Source: HK1 sp965215295 (GTDB lineage Bacteria; Pseudomonadota; Gammaproteobacteria; HK1). From it: a stretch of DNA of 64,000 nt. The stretch lies in assembly GCA_965215295.1 (NCBI GenBank), contig OZ244045.1, positions 434,001-498,000 on the forward strand, in the 5' to 3' direction. Shown one piece after another: positions 49,973 to 59,423 of this stretch. The position numbers and the translations under genes were made by a program. The notes beneath the pieces are model-generated. The model ran no database searches, was not told where the DNA came from, and saw nothing but the letters and a program-made list of their open reading frames with translations. Numbering within the stretch: the first letter of the stretch is position 1; each line of letters opens with the position of its first letter.

Positions 49973-51235
49973 CTATCTCGGCTCGAACCGCGTCCCCAGC
50001 TTCTTCGGAACCGCGACGTTGTCCAGGACCACGTAGTCCGGCAGCCCGTCGCGGTACGGGGGATAGGCTTCCCCCCGGATGAGCGGAGCGAGGTAGCGCC
50101 GGCACGCGGCGGTGATTCCGAATCCGTCATCGGTGATGTAGTCGCGCGGGACCTTCTTCTCCACGTTCGCGACCTCGGACAGCGAGGCTTCGCCGACTTC
50201 CCAGGCGTAGGGCTCGTCGCTCGTGCGCACCAGCACCGGCATGACGCCGTTCCTGCCCTCGATCGCGATCCGCACCGCCGCCCTGCCGAGCGCGTACGCC
50301 TGATCGAGGTCCGTCTGCGACGCGATGTGCCGCGCCGCGCGCTGCAGGTAGTCCGCCACCGCCCAGTGGTACTTGTAGCCCAGCCGCGCCTTGACGAGAT
50401 GCGCGATCACCGGCGCGACCCCCCCGAGCTGCGCGTGGCCGAACGCATCGCTGGTTCCCGCCTCGGAGAGGAACTTTCCTTCCCTGTTGCGGACCCCCTC
50501 GGAGACCACGACCGAGCAGAAGCCGTCCTTCTCCACCGATGCCCCGACCTTCTCGATGAACGCGTCCTCGTCGAACGCGATCTCCGGGAACAGGATGACC
50601 TGGGGCGGCCCGCCGTCGCGGTCCGCGGCCAGGCCGCCGGCCGCGGCGATCCATCCGGCGTGGCGGCCCATCACCTCGAGAATGAAGACCTTCGTCGACG
50701 TGAGCGCCATCGACGCGACGTCGAACGACGCCTCGCGGATGGAGACCGCGACGTACTTCGCGACGGAACCGAAGCCGGGGCAGTTGTCGGTGATCGGCAG
50801 GTCGTTGTCGACGGTCTTGGGGATCCCGACCGCCACGACCGGGTAGCCGAGGGTCTCCCCGAGCTGCGACACCTTGAACGCGGTGTCCGAAGAGTCCCCT
50901 CCGCCGTTGTAGAAGAAGTACCCGATGTCGTGGGCGCGGAAGACGTCGATGAGCCGCTCGTACTCGGCACGGTTCTCGTCGAGCCCCTTGAGCTTGTAGC
51001 GACAGGACCCGAACGCCCCCGACGGCGTATGCTTGAGCGCGGCGATCGATTCCGGGCTTTCCCGGCTCGTGTCGATGAGGTCCTCGGTGAGTGCGCCGAT
51101 GATGCCGTTGCGGCCCGCGAGCACCTTGCCGATCCGGTCCGGGTGCGCCCGCGCGGTCTCGATCACCCCGGCCGCGGTCGCGTTGATGACCGCGGTCACA
51201 CCGCCCGACTGGGCATAGAAGGCATTCTTCGGCAT
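49973..51235 (-). CDS. 6-phosphofructokinase, predicted PPi-dependent
   Basis: 420 aa. PFK-fold motifs: YAQSGGVTAVINATAAGV at the N-terminus, GGGDSSDTA in the phosphate site and GIPKTVDNDLP. Lys in PKTVDND is the mark of PPi-using enzymes (ATP enzymes have PGTIDND). VMGRHAGWIAA forms the sugar site. It makes fructose 1,6-bisphosphate reversibly using PPi. ATG 51235. It fits with the membrane pyrophosphatase elsewhere in the window, both turning over PPi. Divergent from bepA. Confidence 0.9.
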   Translation of the reverse strand: MPKNAFYAQSGGVTAVINATAAGVIETARAHPDRIGKVLAGRNGIIGALTEDLIDTSRESPESIAALKHTPSGAFGSCRYKLKGLDENRAEYERLIDVFRAHDIGYFFYNGGGDSSDTAFKVSQLGETLGYPVVAVGIPKTVDNDLPITDNCPGFGSVAKYVAVSIREASFDVASMALTSTKVFILEVMGRHAGWIAAAGGLAADRDGGPPQVILFPEIAFDEDAFIEKVGASVEKDGFCSVVVSEGVRNREGKFLSEAGTSDAFGHAQLGGVAPVIAHLVKARLGYKYHWAVADYLQRAARHIASQTDLDQAYALGRAAVRIAIEGRNGVMPVLVRTSDEPYAWEVGEASLSEVANVEKKVPRDYITDDGFGITAACRRYLAPLIRGEAYPPYRDGLPDYVVLDNVAVPKKLGTRFEPR

Positions 51236-51360
51236 CGACGCTGCTCTCGCGTTCAGGACGGCTCGATCATGCCACGGATTGTCCATGCGGCCGGATTGCA
51301 CGGCACGTTGCGGAACGCGATGCGCTCGCAGCGGTCAACTCAACCAACCCGGAGGAAGCC

Positions 51361-52899
51361 ATGCGGAGCGACGAGCGCCAACCGGATCCAGCCAGCACGG
51401 CGGCCCGCCGGCCCGCCGCCTCCCTGCGCCGGCGCCGCGGCCCGGTGGCGCTGCGGGCGTGCGTGATGCTGCTCGCGACGATGGGCGGCGCGCTGGGTCT
51501 CGCCGCCGGAGCGGACGCGCAGGTCAAGCTCCCCGATTTCGGCGACGTGTCGGAGACGACACTCTCGCCGGCCGACGAGCGGGCGCTCGGAGAAGCGTTC
51601 ATGCGCGAGATCCGGGCGCGGCTGACGCTGGTCGACGACCCCCTGGTCGAGCGGTACATGCAGTCGCTCGGATACCGGCTCGTTGCATCGTCCGATCACC
51701 GCGACCTCCAGTTCACGTTCTTCATGGTCGAGGCCCCGTCGCTGAACGCGTTCGCGGCGCCCGGCGGATTCATCGGCGTCAACACCGGCATGATCCTGGC
51801 CACGCAGTCCGAGAGCGAATTCGCATCGGTCCTCGCCCATGAAATTGCGCACGTCACCCAACGCCACATCGTCCGGAGCATCGATCACGCGGGCCGTGCG
51901 AACCTCCCGGTGCTGGCCGGGGTCCTCGCGGGGATCATCATCGGCGCCCAAGACGCGGAGGCCGGCCAGGCCACGGTCGCCGCGGTCGTCGGCTCCGCCG
52001 CGCAGAGGCAGATCAACTTCACCCGGCAGAACGAGCTCGAAGCCGACCGGGTCGGCATCGGGATTCTGGCCGACGCCGGATTCGATCCGAGAAAGATGGC
52101 GGGGATCTTCGAAAAGCTGCAGAACGCGGCGCGCTATTCTCCCCGCCCCCCCGAGTTCCTCTCCACCCATCCCGTCACCTCGAACCGTATCGCGGAGGCT
52201 CGCGACCGTGCGGAACGGTTTCCCTACCGGCAGCACCGGAGCTCGGAGTCGTACTACCTCGTCCGCGCCAAACTGAGGGTGCGCACCGCCGATGACGCGA
52301 AGCGCACGCTCGACGAGTTCGTCGAGGAACGCTCCACCGGTCGCGCCCGGAGCCCCGCCGCGAACGCCTACGGGCAGGCGATTGCGCTGATCAGGCTCGG
52401 ACGGGAGGGCGATGCGCGCGAGATACTCGAGCGCCTGGTCGAGTCCCACCCGGACAACCCGGCATTCATCGACGAGCTCGCCGGCACCGTGTTTCGTTCG
52501 GGAGACGTGCCGCGAGCGCTCGCCCTGTATTCGGACGCGCTCGCCCTGTACCCCGACGACAGGGGCCTGGTACGCCGCCATGCCGCGGTCCTCAACGAGG
52601 CCGGCCGGCCGGCCGACGCGCGCGAGCTCATCGACGAGTACGCCCGGTACCACCCGATCGACTCCACGATGTACCGGGTCCGGGCCGATGCGAACCAGAA
52701 ACTCGGACGACTGCTCGAAAGCCGGGCCGATCTCGCCGAACACTACTACCTGTCCGGCCACCTCGGTGCGGCGATTCAGCAGTTGCGCCTCGCGACCCAG
52801 GCTCTGGAGCGGGGCGAGGACTTCTACGCCATCGCGCGGGTCGAGGCCCGGCTCGAAGCGCTGGAAGCCGAACGCAGGAAGCGGCTGACGCGGCGCTGA
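51361..52899 (+). CDS. bepA: Periplasmic M48 metalloprotease/chaperone BepA-like
   Basis: 512 aa. It has an Arg-rich signal peptide, then the M48 domain with zinc site LAHEIAHVTQRH (His160, Glu161, His164) and third ligand in RQNELEADRVG. The C-terminal half is TPR (GREGDAREILERLVESHPDN, GDVPRALALYSDALALYPDD). BepA assists and polices outer-membrane protein assembly (LptD, BAM). The ATG is preceded by GGAGGAAG. The N-terminal extension is longer than in E. coli, but a cleavable segment is clear (LGLAAGADAQ). Confidence 0.92.
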   Translation: MRSDERQPDPASTAARRPAASLRRRRGPVALRACVMLLATMGGALGLAAGADAQVKLPDFGDVSETTLSPADERALGEAFMREIRARLTLVDDPLVERYMQSLGYRLVASSDHRDLQFTFFMVEAPSLNAFAAPGGFIGVNTGMILATQSESEFASVLAHEIAHVTQRHIVRSIDHAGRANLPVLAGVLAGIIIGAQDAEAGQATVAAVVGSAAQRQINFTRQNELEADRVGIGILADAGFDPRKMAGIFEKLQNAARYSPRPPEFLSTHPVTSNRIAEARDRAERFPYRQHRSSESYYLVRAKLRVRTADDAKRTLDEFVEERSTGRARSPAANAYGQAIALIRLGREGDAREILERLVESHPDNPAFIDELAGTVFRSGDVPRALALYSDALALYPDDRGLVRRHAAVLNEAGRPADARELIDEYARYHPIDSTMYRVRADANQKLGRLLESRADLAEHYYLSGHLGAAIQQLRLATQALERGEDFYAIARVEARLEALEAERRKRLTRR

Positions 52900-52942
52900 A
52901 GGACGGCTGTCCGCAACCCTCGCCCGGAGCGCAATCGGATCT

Positions 52943-53656
52943 TCAGCCTCCCATCGCCCGTGCGAGCGCGGCGAAGTCCTCCACGATGAGGTCCGGCTGG
53001 TGCGGCGAATCGCCGAAGGGTCGCCGGCGCCGATCGATGAATGCGGTGCGCATCCCGTACGCCTTCGCGCCGATGCAGTCGAACGCGTGGTTGGCGACGA
53101 AGAGCACGCTCGATCGGTCGACCCCGAGCCGTTCGCAGGCCTTGGCGTAGGCGGCGTGGTGGGGCTTGAAGTAACCGGCCTCCTCGACCGAGATCACCGC
53201 GTCGAAGTCGAATCCGACGTGCGGCTTCGCGGCCTCCAGCATGTCGCGGTCGCCGTTCGAGAGGATCGCGAGGCGGTATCGCCGGTGCAGTCGTTCGAGC
53301 GCATCCAGCACGTCGGGAAACGGCTTCAGCCGCTCGATTCGGGCGACGAGCCACCGCACCTCCTCGTGGGTGTGGTCGATGCCGGCGCGACGCATGACGT
53401 TCGCCACCGCCCGGTGTCCGATCTGCCGGTACGAGGTGTGGCCGCGGTCGCACAGCGCATCGATCATCGAGTCCTCGAAGTGGGTGCGCCGCCACCAGGT
53501 CACGAAACGGTGCGGGTCGCCGCCCCAGCCCTTGCCGGCAAGGAACGGCGTCACCGCTTCGGTCAGTCCGCCCTGCATGTCGACGACGGTGCCGTACTGG
53601 TCGAACACCAGGGTGGTGACCTCACGGCGAAGGAGGCCGGCGGCGTCGGCGTTCAT
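52943..53656 (-). CDS. HAD-superfamily hydrolase, haloacid dehalogenase type II-like
   Basis: 237 aa. The HAD nucleophile lies in TLVFDQYGTVVDMQ (Asp with Tyr-Gly-Thr), motif II in LAILSNGD, Lys and acidic motif in SVEEAGYFKPHHAAY, and the final motif in LFVANHAFDCIGAKAYGM. The cap domain resembles type II 2-haloacid dehalogenases. Substrate is unknown: dehalogenase or phosphatase. ATG 53656. Convergent with bepA. Confidence 0.85.
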   Translation of the reverse strand: MNADAAGLLRREVTTLVFDQYGTVVDMQGGLTEAVTPFLAGKGWGGDPHRFVTWWRRTHFEDSMIDALCDRGHTSYRQIGHRAVANVMRRAGIDHTHEEVRWLVARIERLKPFPDVLDALERLHRRYRLAILSNGDRDMLEAAKPHVGFDFDAVISVEEAGYFKPHHAAYAKACERLGVDRSSVLFVANHAFDCIGAKAYGMRTAFIDRRRRPFGDSPHQPDLIVEDFAALARAMGG

Positions 53657-54105
53657 TGCACGCCCGGAGGGAGGCCGGACACATGGGACATGGCGCTTTC
53701 CTCGATGGCTCCGCGGTCGAGGCGTTGCCGCCCGGGAGCCCGCTCCGAACGGCGGAAGACGTGGCGATGACCGGTATCGAGTGGCGATCGCCATCGATTT
53801 CGGACCCGGCAAAGGGTATCGCAGATACGAAGGCGATGCCCGACACCGGGGAGAAGTACGTCGAGGACTCCATGAGTCCCGTCGTCCCGGCGGTCCGACG
53901 GCCCATCGGCCCATTGACCCACCGGCCCATCACCCCGACGCCCCGTCGGCCTGCACGACCGAGCCGGATCGTGCCGGCGCCGGCCATCGCGGTCCGGGGA
54001 GCGGGCGAGGGCGGTCCCGCATGGGAGAGGCGCCGATCAGGCTACTCTCGCCGCGGCGTATCCAGTAGATTGTGCCCATCAGGACAGAGACCCGGACACC
54101 CAGCC
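53657..54105. other. Gene-free stretch with GC-rich short repeats
   Basis: 449 bp between the HAD gene and the AOR operon. It contains irregular repeats of CGGCCCATC around 53890-53935 and no frame with protein-like content on either strand. The promoter of the AOR operon should lie in its right half; AGATTGTGCCCATCAGGA precedes the ferredoxin gene but shows no standard hexamers. Confidence 0.5.
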
Positions 54106-54582
54106 ATGCACAAGGCCCTGCTGATCGACCCGCACAAATGCACGAGCTGCATGCAGTGCGAGCTCGCCTGCTCGTTCGAGCACACCGGCGCGTTCAACCC
54201 CGCCCGCTCCCGCATCAAGGTCTTCGAGTTCGAGCACGGCGCACGCTCCATCCCCTATACCTGCACCCAGTGCGAGGAGGCATGGTGCCTGCATGCGTGT
54301 CCGGTCGAGGCGATCACCGTGAACCTCGCGACCGGTGCGAAGGAGGTCGACCCGAACGTGTGCGTCGGCTGCAAGGTCTGCACCATCGCGTGTCCCTTCG
54401 GGACCATCAACTACAGCGCCGACACCGGAAAGGTCGTGAAGTGCGACCTGTGCGGCGGGGACCCGAAGTGCGCCGAGGCGTGCCCGACCGGCGCGATCAC
54501 CTACGTCGATGCGAGCTGGACCGGGCTCGGGCGGATGCAGGCGTCCGCCGTCGCCGCGCACGGGCAGCAGCCGGGCGCCTGA
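54106..54582 (+). CDS. Four-cluster ferredoxin-like subunit of the AOR complex
   Basis: 158 aa. Four Cys clusters of 4Fe-4S type: CTSCMQCELAC, CTQCEEAWCLHAC, CVGCKVCTIAC and CDLCGGDPKCAEAC. The arrangement is that of AorA/HycB-like electron carriers. It passes electrons between the tungsten enzyme and its partner flavoprotein. ATG 54106. It lies 57 bp before the AOR catalytic gene, in the same order as in aromatic-degrading proteobacteria. Confidence 0.92.
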   Translation: MHKALLIDPHKCTSCMQCELACSFEHTGAFNPARSRIKVFEFEHGARSIPYTCTQCEEAWCLHACPVEAITVNLATGAKEVDPNVCVGCKVCTIACPFGTINYSADTGKVVKCDLCGGDPKCAEACPTGAITYVDASWTGLGRMQASAVAAHGQQPGA

Positions 54583-54639
54583 GTCGGGTGCGAAGCGTGT
54601 CACGAGATTCGAGCACCAGGAATCCAGGGAGATACCGAG

Positions 54640-56460
54640 ATGGGATGGCAACGAAGGGTCCTGCACGTAGACCTCGGCGCGGGCACGAGCACCGTCGAGC
54701 CGCTGAACATGGAGTGGGCGAATGCCTATCTCGGTGAGCGGGGGCTCGCATCGAAGTACCTGATGGAGTCGATGGACCCGGCGGCGGACCCGCTCTCGCC
54801 GGACAACGTCCTCATCTTCGCCACCGGCCCGCTCACCGGCACCATGGCCTCGACGAGCGGCCGCTACGCGGTGGTCACCAAGGGTCCGCTCACCGGCGCG
54901 ATCGCCTGCTCGAACTCGGGCGGCAAGTTCGGCGCCGAGCTCAAGTTCGCGGGCTACGACCTGCTCATCGTGCGCGGCCGGTCCGCAAAGCCGGTGTACC
55001 TGCGCATCGTCGACGACGAGGTCGAGATCGTGGACGCGACGCCGGTATGGGGCACGAGCTGCTGGAACACCGAGGAGTGGCTCAAGGCCCACCACCAGGA
55101 CCCGCTGCTCAAGGTCGCGTCGATCGGGGTCGCGGGCGAGAACCTGGTGCGCTACGCCTGCGTCGTCAACGACCTGCATCGCGCCGCGGGCCGCTCCGGG
55201 GTCGGCGCGGTCATGGGCTCGAAGCAGCTCAAGGCGGTCGCGGTACGCGGCACGAAGGGAGTCACCGTGCACGATCCGAAGCGCTTCATGTCCGTCGTCG
55301 CCGAGACCAAGGCCAAGCTGTGGGACGACCCGGGCCGGCGCGGCCTCGAGAAGTACGGCACCAACGCGATGATCGACAACATGCACGGCTTCGGCGGCCT
55401 GCCCACCCGCAACTCCCGGCAGGTGCAGTTCGAGGGCACGCCGAAGATCAACGCGAAGGCCATGCGCACGACCGGCGAGGACGGCCACCGCAACCTGGTG
55501 ACGAACAAGGCGTGCTTCGGCTGCACCATCGCGTGCGGGCGCATCGCGAAGATCAACCCGACCCACTTCACCGTCGTCCACCGCAAGGAGTACCGGCACG
55601 CCTCGGGGGGGCTCGAGTACGAGACCGCATTCGCGTTCGGCGCCGAGTGCGGCATCGACGACATCGACGCCCTGACCTTCGCCAACTTCATCATGAACGA
55701 GCAGGGCATGGACCCGATCTCGTTCGGCGGCACCCTCGCCGCCGCGATGGAGCTCTACGAGATGGGAGTCATCACCGACGCCGACACCGACGGCGTGCCG
55801 CTCGAGTTCGGCAACGCCGAGGCCCTCACCATCATGGCGGAGAAGACCGGCCGGTACGAAGGCTTCGGCCGGGTGCTGGGCATGGGCTCGAAGCGGCTCG
55901 CCGAGAAGTACGGCCACCCGGAGGTCTCGATCACCATCAAGGGGCAGGAGATCCCCGGCTACGACGCCCGCGCCCTGCAGGGCATGGGCCTCGGCTACGC
56001 CACCTCCCCGCGCGGCGCGTGCCACATGAAGCACGACGTGTTCGAGGAAGACATGGACGACGTGAGCGGCAACGGCAAGGCGAAGCCCTGCAAGGACAGC
56101 CAGGACCGGATCGCGGCGGTGGATTCCACCGGGCTGTGCTGGTTCACGACGAGCGCCTGGGGGCTCGAGGAGTTCGCGGTCCAGGTCGATGCGGCCTGCG
56201 AAGGGGAGTGGACGGCGGAACGGCTCGCCGAGGTCGGCGAGCGCACCTTCACTCTGGAGCGCCGGTTCAACCTCGCGGCCGGGCTCACGCGGGCGGACGA
56301 CACCCTCCCGCAACGCTTCCTCGAGACCCCGGCCCCGAGCGGCACCGCCGAGGGCAAGGTCAACGAGCTGGACAGGATGCTGCCGGCGTACTACCGGGAG
56401 CGCGGCTGGACCGACGACGGCGTGCCCTCCAACGAGACCCTGAGCCGCCTGCGGGTGTGA
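54640..56460 (+). CDS. Tungsten aldehyde:ferredoxin oxidoreductase, catalytic subunit
   Basis: 606 aa. The N-terminus MGWQRRVLHVDLG and the pterin-binding region (GLASKYLMESM, IFATGPLTGTMASTSGRYAV) are typical. 4Fe-4S ligands lie in CFGCTIACGR with the last Cys in DSTGLCWF. It oxidises aldehydes to acids, or reduces acids, using a tungsto-bispterin. ATG 54640 with GGGAG. The C-terminal ETLSRLRV and stop lie within a 95-bp tandem duplication. The following FAD subunit and MoaD-like gene complete the operon. Confidence 0.95.
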   Translation: MGWQRRVLHVDLGAGTSTVEPLNMEWANAYLGERGLASKYLMESMDPAADPLSPDNVLIFATGPLTGTMASTSGRYAVVTKGPLTGAIACSNSGGKFGAELKFAGYDLLIVRGRSAKPVYLRIVDDEVEIVDATPVWGTSCWNTEEWLKAHHQDPLLKVASIGVAGENLVRYACVVNDLHRAAGRSGVGAVMGSKQLKAVAVRGTKGVTVHDPKRFMSVVAETKAKLWDDPGRRGLEKYGTNAMIDNMHGFGGLPTRNSRQVQFEGTPKINAKAMRTTGEDGHRNLVTNKACFGCTIACGRIAKINPTHFTVVHRKEYRHASGGLEYETAFAFGAECGIDDIDALTFANFIMNEQGMDPISFGGTLAAAMELYEMGVITDADTDGVPLEFGNAEALTIMAEKTGRYEGFGRVLGMGSKRLAEKYGHPEVSITIKGQEIPGYDARALQGMGLGYATSPRGACHMKHDVFEEDMDDVSGNGKAKPCKDSQDRIAAVDSTGLCWFTTSAWGLEEFAVQVDAACEGEWTAERLAEVGERTFTLERRFNLAAGLTRADDTLPQRFLETPAPSGTAEGKVNELDRMLPAYYRERGWTDDGVPSNETLSRLRV

Positions 56461-56610
56461 GCGGAGGATGCGGGATGCGGGACGTGGGCGGATGCGGAGC
56501 GACGGCGGAGCGTGACCTGCCGACCTTCGAGACCCTGAGCCGCCTGCGGGTGTGAGCGGAGGTGCGGGATGCGGGACGCGGGCGGATGCGGAGCGACGGC
56601 GGAGCGTGAC
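56434..56610 (+). repeat. 95-bp tandem duplication of the AOR gene 3' end
   Basis: 56434-56528 and 56529-56610 start with the same bases GAGACCCTGAGCCGCCTGCG and run parallel to GGAGCGTGAC, with a one-base deletion and one substitution. The first unit includes the last nine codons and stop of AOR; the second carries a dead copy of them. A third partial echo (CGTGACCTGCCGGCCTTC) follows near 56625. Confidence 0.85.
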
Positions 56611-56698
56611 GCACCGGCCGGTCGCGTGACCTGCCGGCCTTCGGAGCCACGCACATGACGGACCGGGAGCCGGGCCGCCATTCGAAACGGACGAGACC

Positions 56699-57946
56699 AT
56701 GAAACACGTCATCATCGGAGCCGGACCGGCCGGTGTCGTGGCCGCGGAGACACTGCGCCGCAGCGACCCCTCGTGCGAGATCGTCATCCTCGGCGACGAG
56801 CCCGAGCCTCCCTACTCGCGCATGGCGATCCCCTATCTCCTCGCCGAGAACGTGGGCGAGCCGGGCACGTACCTTCGTCACGGCGACGGCCACTTCGAGA
56901 AGCTCGCCATCGAGGTGCGGCAGGTCCGGGCGGCCGGCGTCGATACCGTGAGGAAGTCCGTGGCCTTGAGCGACGGCGGCGCGATCGGCTACGACCGCCT
57001 GCTGATCGCGACCGGCGCGCATCCGATCAAGCCCCCGGTCGAGGGCATGGACTCGGAGGGCGTCGAGAACTGCTGGACGCTCGCCGACGCGCGCCGGATC
57101 CTCGCGAGGGCGAAGCCGGGCAGCAAGGTGGTCCTGATGGGCGCGGGCTTCATCGGCTGCATCGTGCTCGAAGCGCTGGCCGCGCGCGGGGTCGGCCTGG
57201 TGGTGGTCGAGATGGCGGACCGGATGCTGCCGCGCATGATGGACGAGACCGGCGGGGCGATGATCGCGCGCTGGTGCGAATCGAGAGGGGTCGCGGTGCG
57301 CACCGGGACGCGGGTCACCGGGATCGCGCGCGACAACGGCAAGCTCACCCTGGCGACCGAGCCGGGCGGTCCCGTCGAGGCCGACCTCGTGGTATGCGCG
57401 ACCGGGGTCTCGCCGAACACCGGCTTCCTGGCCGGCGCCGGCATCGAGTCCGACATCGGAATCCTCGCCGACCGACGGCTTCGCACCAGCGCCGAGGACG
57501 TGTACGCGGCCGGTGACGTCGCGCAGGGCCCGGACTTCTCCAGCGGCCGGCGGGAAGTGCATGCGATCCAGCCCACCGCGGTCGAGCACGGCCGCATCGC
57601 CGCCCTCAACATGGCCGGCATCGACACGCCGTTCCGCGGCAGCCTGTCGATGAACGTGCTGAACACCCTCGGTCTCGTCTCGAGCTCGTTCGGCCTGTGG
57701 ATGGGCGCCGAGGGTGGCGAACGCTCCGTCGCCGCCGACGAAGCGCGCTCGCGCTACCTCAGGCTGGAGTTCGAGGAAGACCGCATCGTCGGCGCGCTTG
57801 CCCTCGGGTTGACCCTGCACGTCGGGGTGCTGCGCGGCCTGATCCAGACCCGGGTGCGCCTCGGCTCCTGGGCGGGCAAGCTGCGCGACGATCCGACCCT
57901 GGTGATGAACGCCTGGCTGGAATGCACCCAGGGGGGTGCGCGATGA
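56699..57946 (+). CDS. FAD/NAD(P)-binding oxidoreductase of the AOR operon
   Basis: 415 aa. FAD site HVIIGAGPAGVVAAETLRR, second Rossmann site VVLMGAGFIGCIVLEALAAR, and the FAD-closing motif DVYAAGDVAQGPD. It resembles the NADH:ferredoxin subunit (AorC type) that lets AOR use NAD. ATG 56699. It overlaps the MoaD-like gene as ATGA. Confidence 0.9.
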   Translation: MKHVIIGAGPAGVVAAETLRRSDPSCEIVILGDEPEPPYSRMAIPYLLAENVGEPGTYLRHGDGHFEKLAIEVRQVRAAGVDTVRKSVALSDGGAIGYDRLLIATGAHPIKPPVEGMDSEGVENCWTLADARRILARAKPGSKVVLMGAGFIGCIVLEALAARGVGLVVVEMADRMLPRMMDETGGAMIARWCESRGVAVRTGTRVTGIARDNGKLTLATEPGGPVEADLVVCATGVSPNTGFLAGAGIESDIGILADRRLRTSAEDVYAAGDVAQGPDFSSGRREVHAIQPTAVEHGRIAALNMAGIDTPFRGSLSMNVLNTLGLVSSSFGLWMGAEGGERSVAADEARSRYLRLEFEEDRIVGALALGLTLHVGVLRGLIQTRVRLGSWAGKLRDDPTLVMNAWLECTQGGAR

Positions 57947-58191
57947 GGGTGCAGGTCACCGCGGCGGGGCTGCTGGAAGAGCACCTGCCGGCGGGGTCGG
58001 GCGACGGGACCACGGTGGAAGCACCGGACACGGCGACCCTGGTCACGGTGATGCGAGCGGCGGGCATCCCCGAGAGCGCGAAGCCGCTCATATCGCTCAA
58101 CGGCACCGTGGTGCCACGCAGCCAGCACGCCACCCGGACCGTCTCCGACGGCGACGAGGTCCATTTCATGCCGAACCTGAAGGGGGGCTGA
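57943..58191 (+). CDS. MoaD/ThiS-like sulfur carrier
   Basis: 82 aa, ubiquitin-like, ending NLKGG. The C-terminal Gly-Gly is adenylated and thiocarboxylated to donate sulfur to the pterin. Adjacent to AOR, it probably serves tungsten cofactor assembly. It starts at ATG 57943 inside the previous stop (ATGA). Confidence 0.9.
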   Translation: MRVQVTAAGLLEEHLPAGSGDGTTVEAPDTATLVTVMRAAGIPESAKPLISLNGTVVPRSQHATRTVSDGDEVHFMPNLKGG

Positions 58192-58301
58192 GCACCGCGG
58201 GACCGGCGGGGTGAGTGTCCGGCCGTTCGATGCGATCACGTTCAGCTTGGGGGATTTGTGGGACTGAGGAGGAGCCGGCACACCAGGAAGAGGCTTTTCC
58301 C

Positions 58302-59150
58302 ATGAAGCTCGTCAGGTACGGCCGGCCGGGCGCCGAGAAGCCCGGCCTCATGGATTCCGGCGGCGCCGTCCGCGATCTGTCGGGCCACGTCGGGGACATC
58401 GATGGCTCGACGCTCTCTCCCGAGAGCCTGGCGACACTGGCGGCCATCGATCCCGCGTCGTTGCCGGCGGTCGATGCGGGGACCCGGCTCGGCTGCCCGG
58501 TGGGCAATGTCGGCAAGCTGCTCTGCGTCGGGCTCAACTACTCCGATCACGCCGAGGAGACCGGCCAGCCCGTCCCGCATGAGCCGGTCCTGTTCATGAA
58601 GGCGACCACCGCGATCTGCGGGCCGAACGACAACGTCGTGCTGCCGCGGGGATCGGTGAAGAGCGATTGGGAAGTCGAGCTCGGGGTCGTCATCGGGTCG
58701 CGCGCGAGCTACGTCGACGAGGCCGATGCACTCGACTACATCGCCGGCTACTGCCTGGTCAACGACGTGTCCGAGCGGCAGTTCCAGCTCGAGGGCACCG
58801 GCCAGTGGGTGAAGGGCAAGAGCGCCGACACGTTCGCGCCCATCGGCCCCTGGGTCGCGACCAGCGACGAGATCCCGGACCCCGGCGCCCTCGACATGTG
58901 GCTCGAAGTGGACGGGCACCGCTACCAGGACGGGAACACGCGCACGATGATCTTCGGCGTGAAGACGATCGTGAGCTACATGAGCCGGCACATGACCCTG
59001 ATGCCGGGCGACATCATCCCCACCGGCACTCCGCCGGGCGTCGGGGCCGGCCGGAAGCCCCAGGTGTTCCTGAAGCCCGGCAACGTCATGCGCCTCGGCA
59101 TCACCGGCCTCGGCGAGCAGCGCCAGGAGGTCGTGGCGTATCCGGGCTGA
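58302..59150 (+). CDS. Fumarylacetoacetate hydrolase-family protein
   Basis: 282 aa. FAH-fold motifs: KLLCVGLNYSDHAEETGQP, metal ligands in DWEVELGVVIG and VNDVSERQFQ, then GKSADTFAPIGPW and GDIIPTGTPPGVG. Members hydrolyse or decarboxylate acylpyruvates and related diketo acids. Exact substrate unknown. ATG 58302. It lies 110 bp after the MoaD gene on the same strand and may be co-transcribed, though its function is unrelated. Confidence 0.9.
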   Translation: MKLVRYGRPGAEKPGLMDSGGAVRDLSGHVGDIDGSTLSPESLATLAAIDPASLPAVDAGTRLGCPVGNVGKLLCVGLNYSDHAEETGQPVPHEPVLFMKATTAICGPNDNVVLPRGSVKSDWEVELGVVIGSRASYVDEADALDYIAGYCLVNDVSERQFQLEGTGQWVKGKSADTFAPIGPWVATSDEIPDPGALDMWLEVDGHRYQDGNTRTMIFGVKTIVSYMSRHMTLMPGDIIPTGTPPGVGAGRKPQVFLKPGNVMRLGITGLGEQRQEVVAYPG

Positions 59151-59348
59151 GGACCGACGGCAGCGCGCGGAGGTCTTGTAGCGCGTTCGGGCACGGCCGG
59201 CCCGCACCATGCGGTCGCCCTCGGCGCCGCGCCGGCTGCCCCGGTGGCGGCGGAGACCGCCGCGGTTTCAACCGCCTCCGCCTTGGCGGGACCGGCGCCG
59301 GCCGCCAGTCGCAGGTGCGACACATGCGCCGCACCCGGGTGACGGTGA

Positions 59349-59423
59349 TGGCTGGGGTGCCAGGATTCGAACCTGGGAATGCGGGAGTCAAAGTCCCGTG
59401 CCTTACCGCTTGGCTACACCCCA
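59349..59423 (-). tRNA. tRNA-Gln (anticodon TTG), CCA encoded
   Basis: On the - strand the cloverleaf reads acceptor TGGGGTG/CACCCCA, D arm GCCAAGCGGTAAGGC, anticodon stem CGGGA/TCCCG with loop CTTTGAC (anticodon TTG), T arm CCAGG-TTCGAAT-CCTGG, and encoded CCA at 59351-59349. All stems pair. It follows ispE directly and overlaps its last 21 nt. Confidence 0.97.

Noticed and set aside
53885..53940. CGGCCCATC repeats considered as CRISPR or iterons
   Set aside because: Irregular spacing, too short, no cas or replication genes nearby.
54079..56787. 900-codon - strand frame
   Set aside because: Antisense to the ferredoxin and AOR genes, no protein-like motifs.
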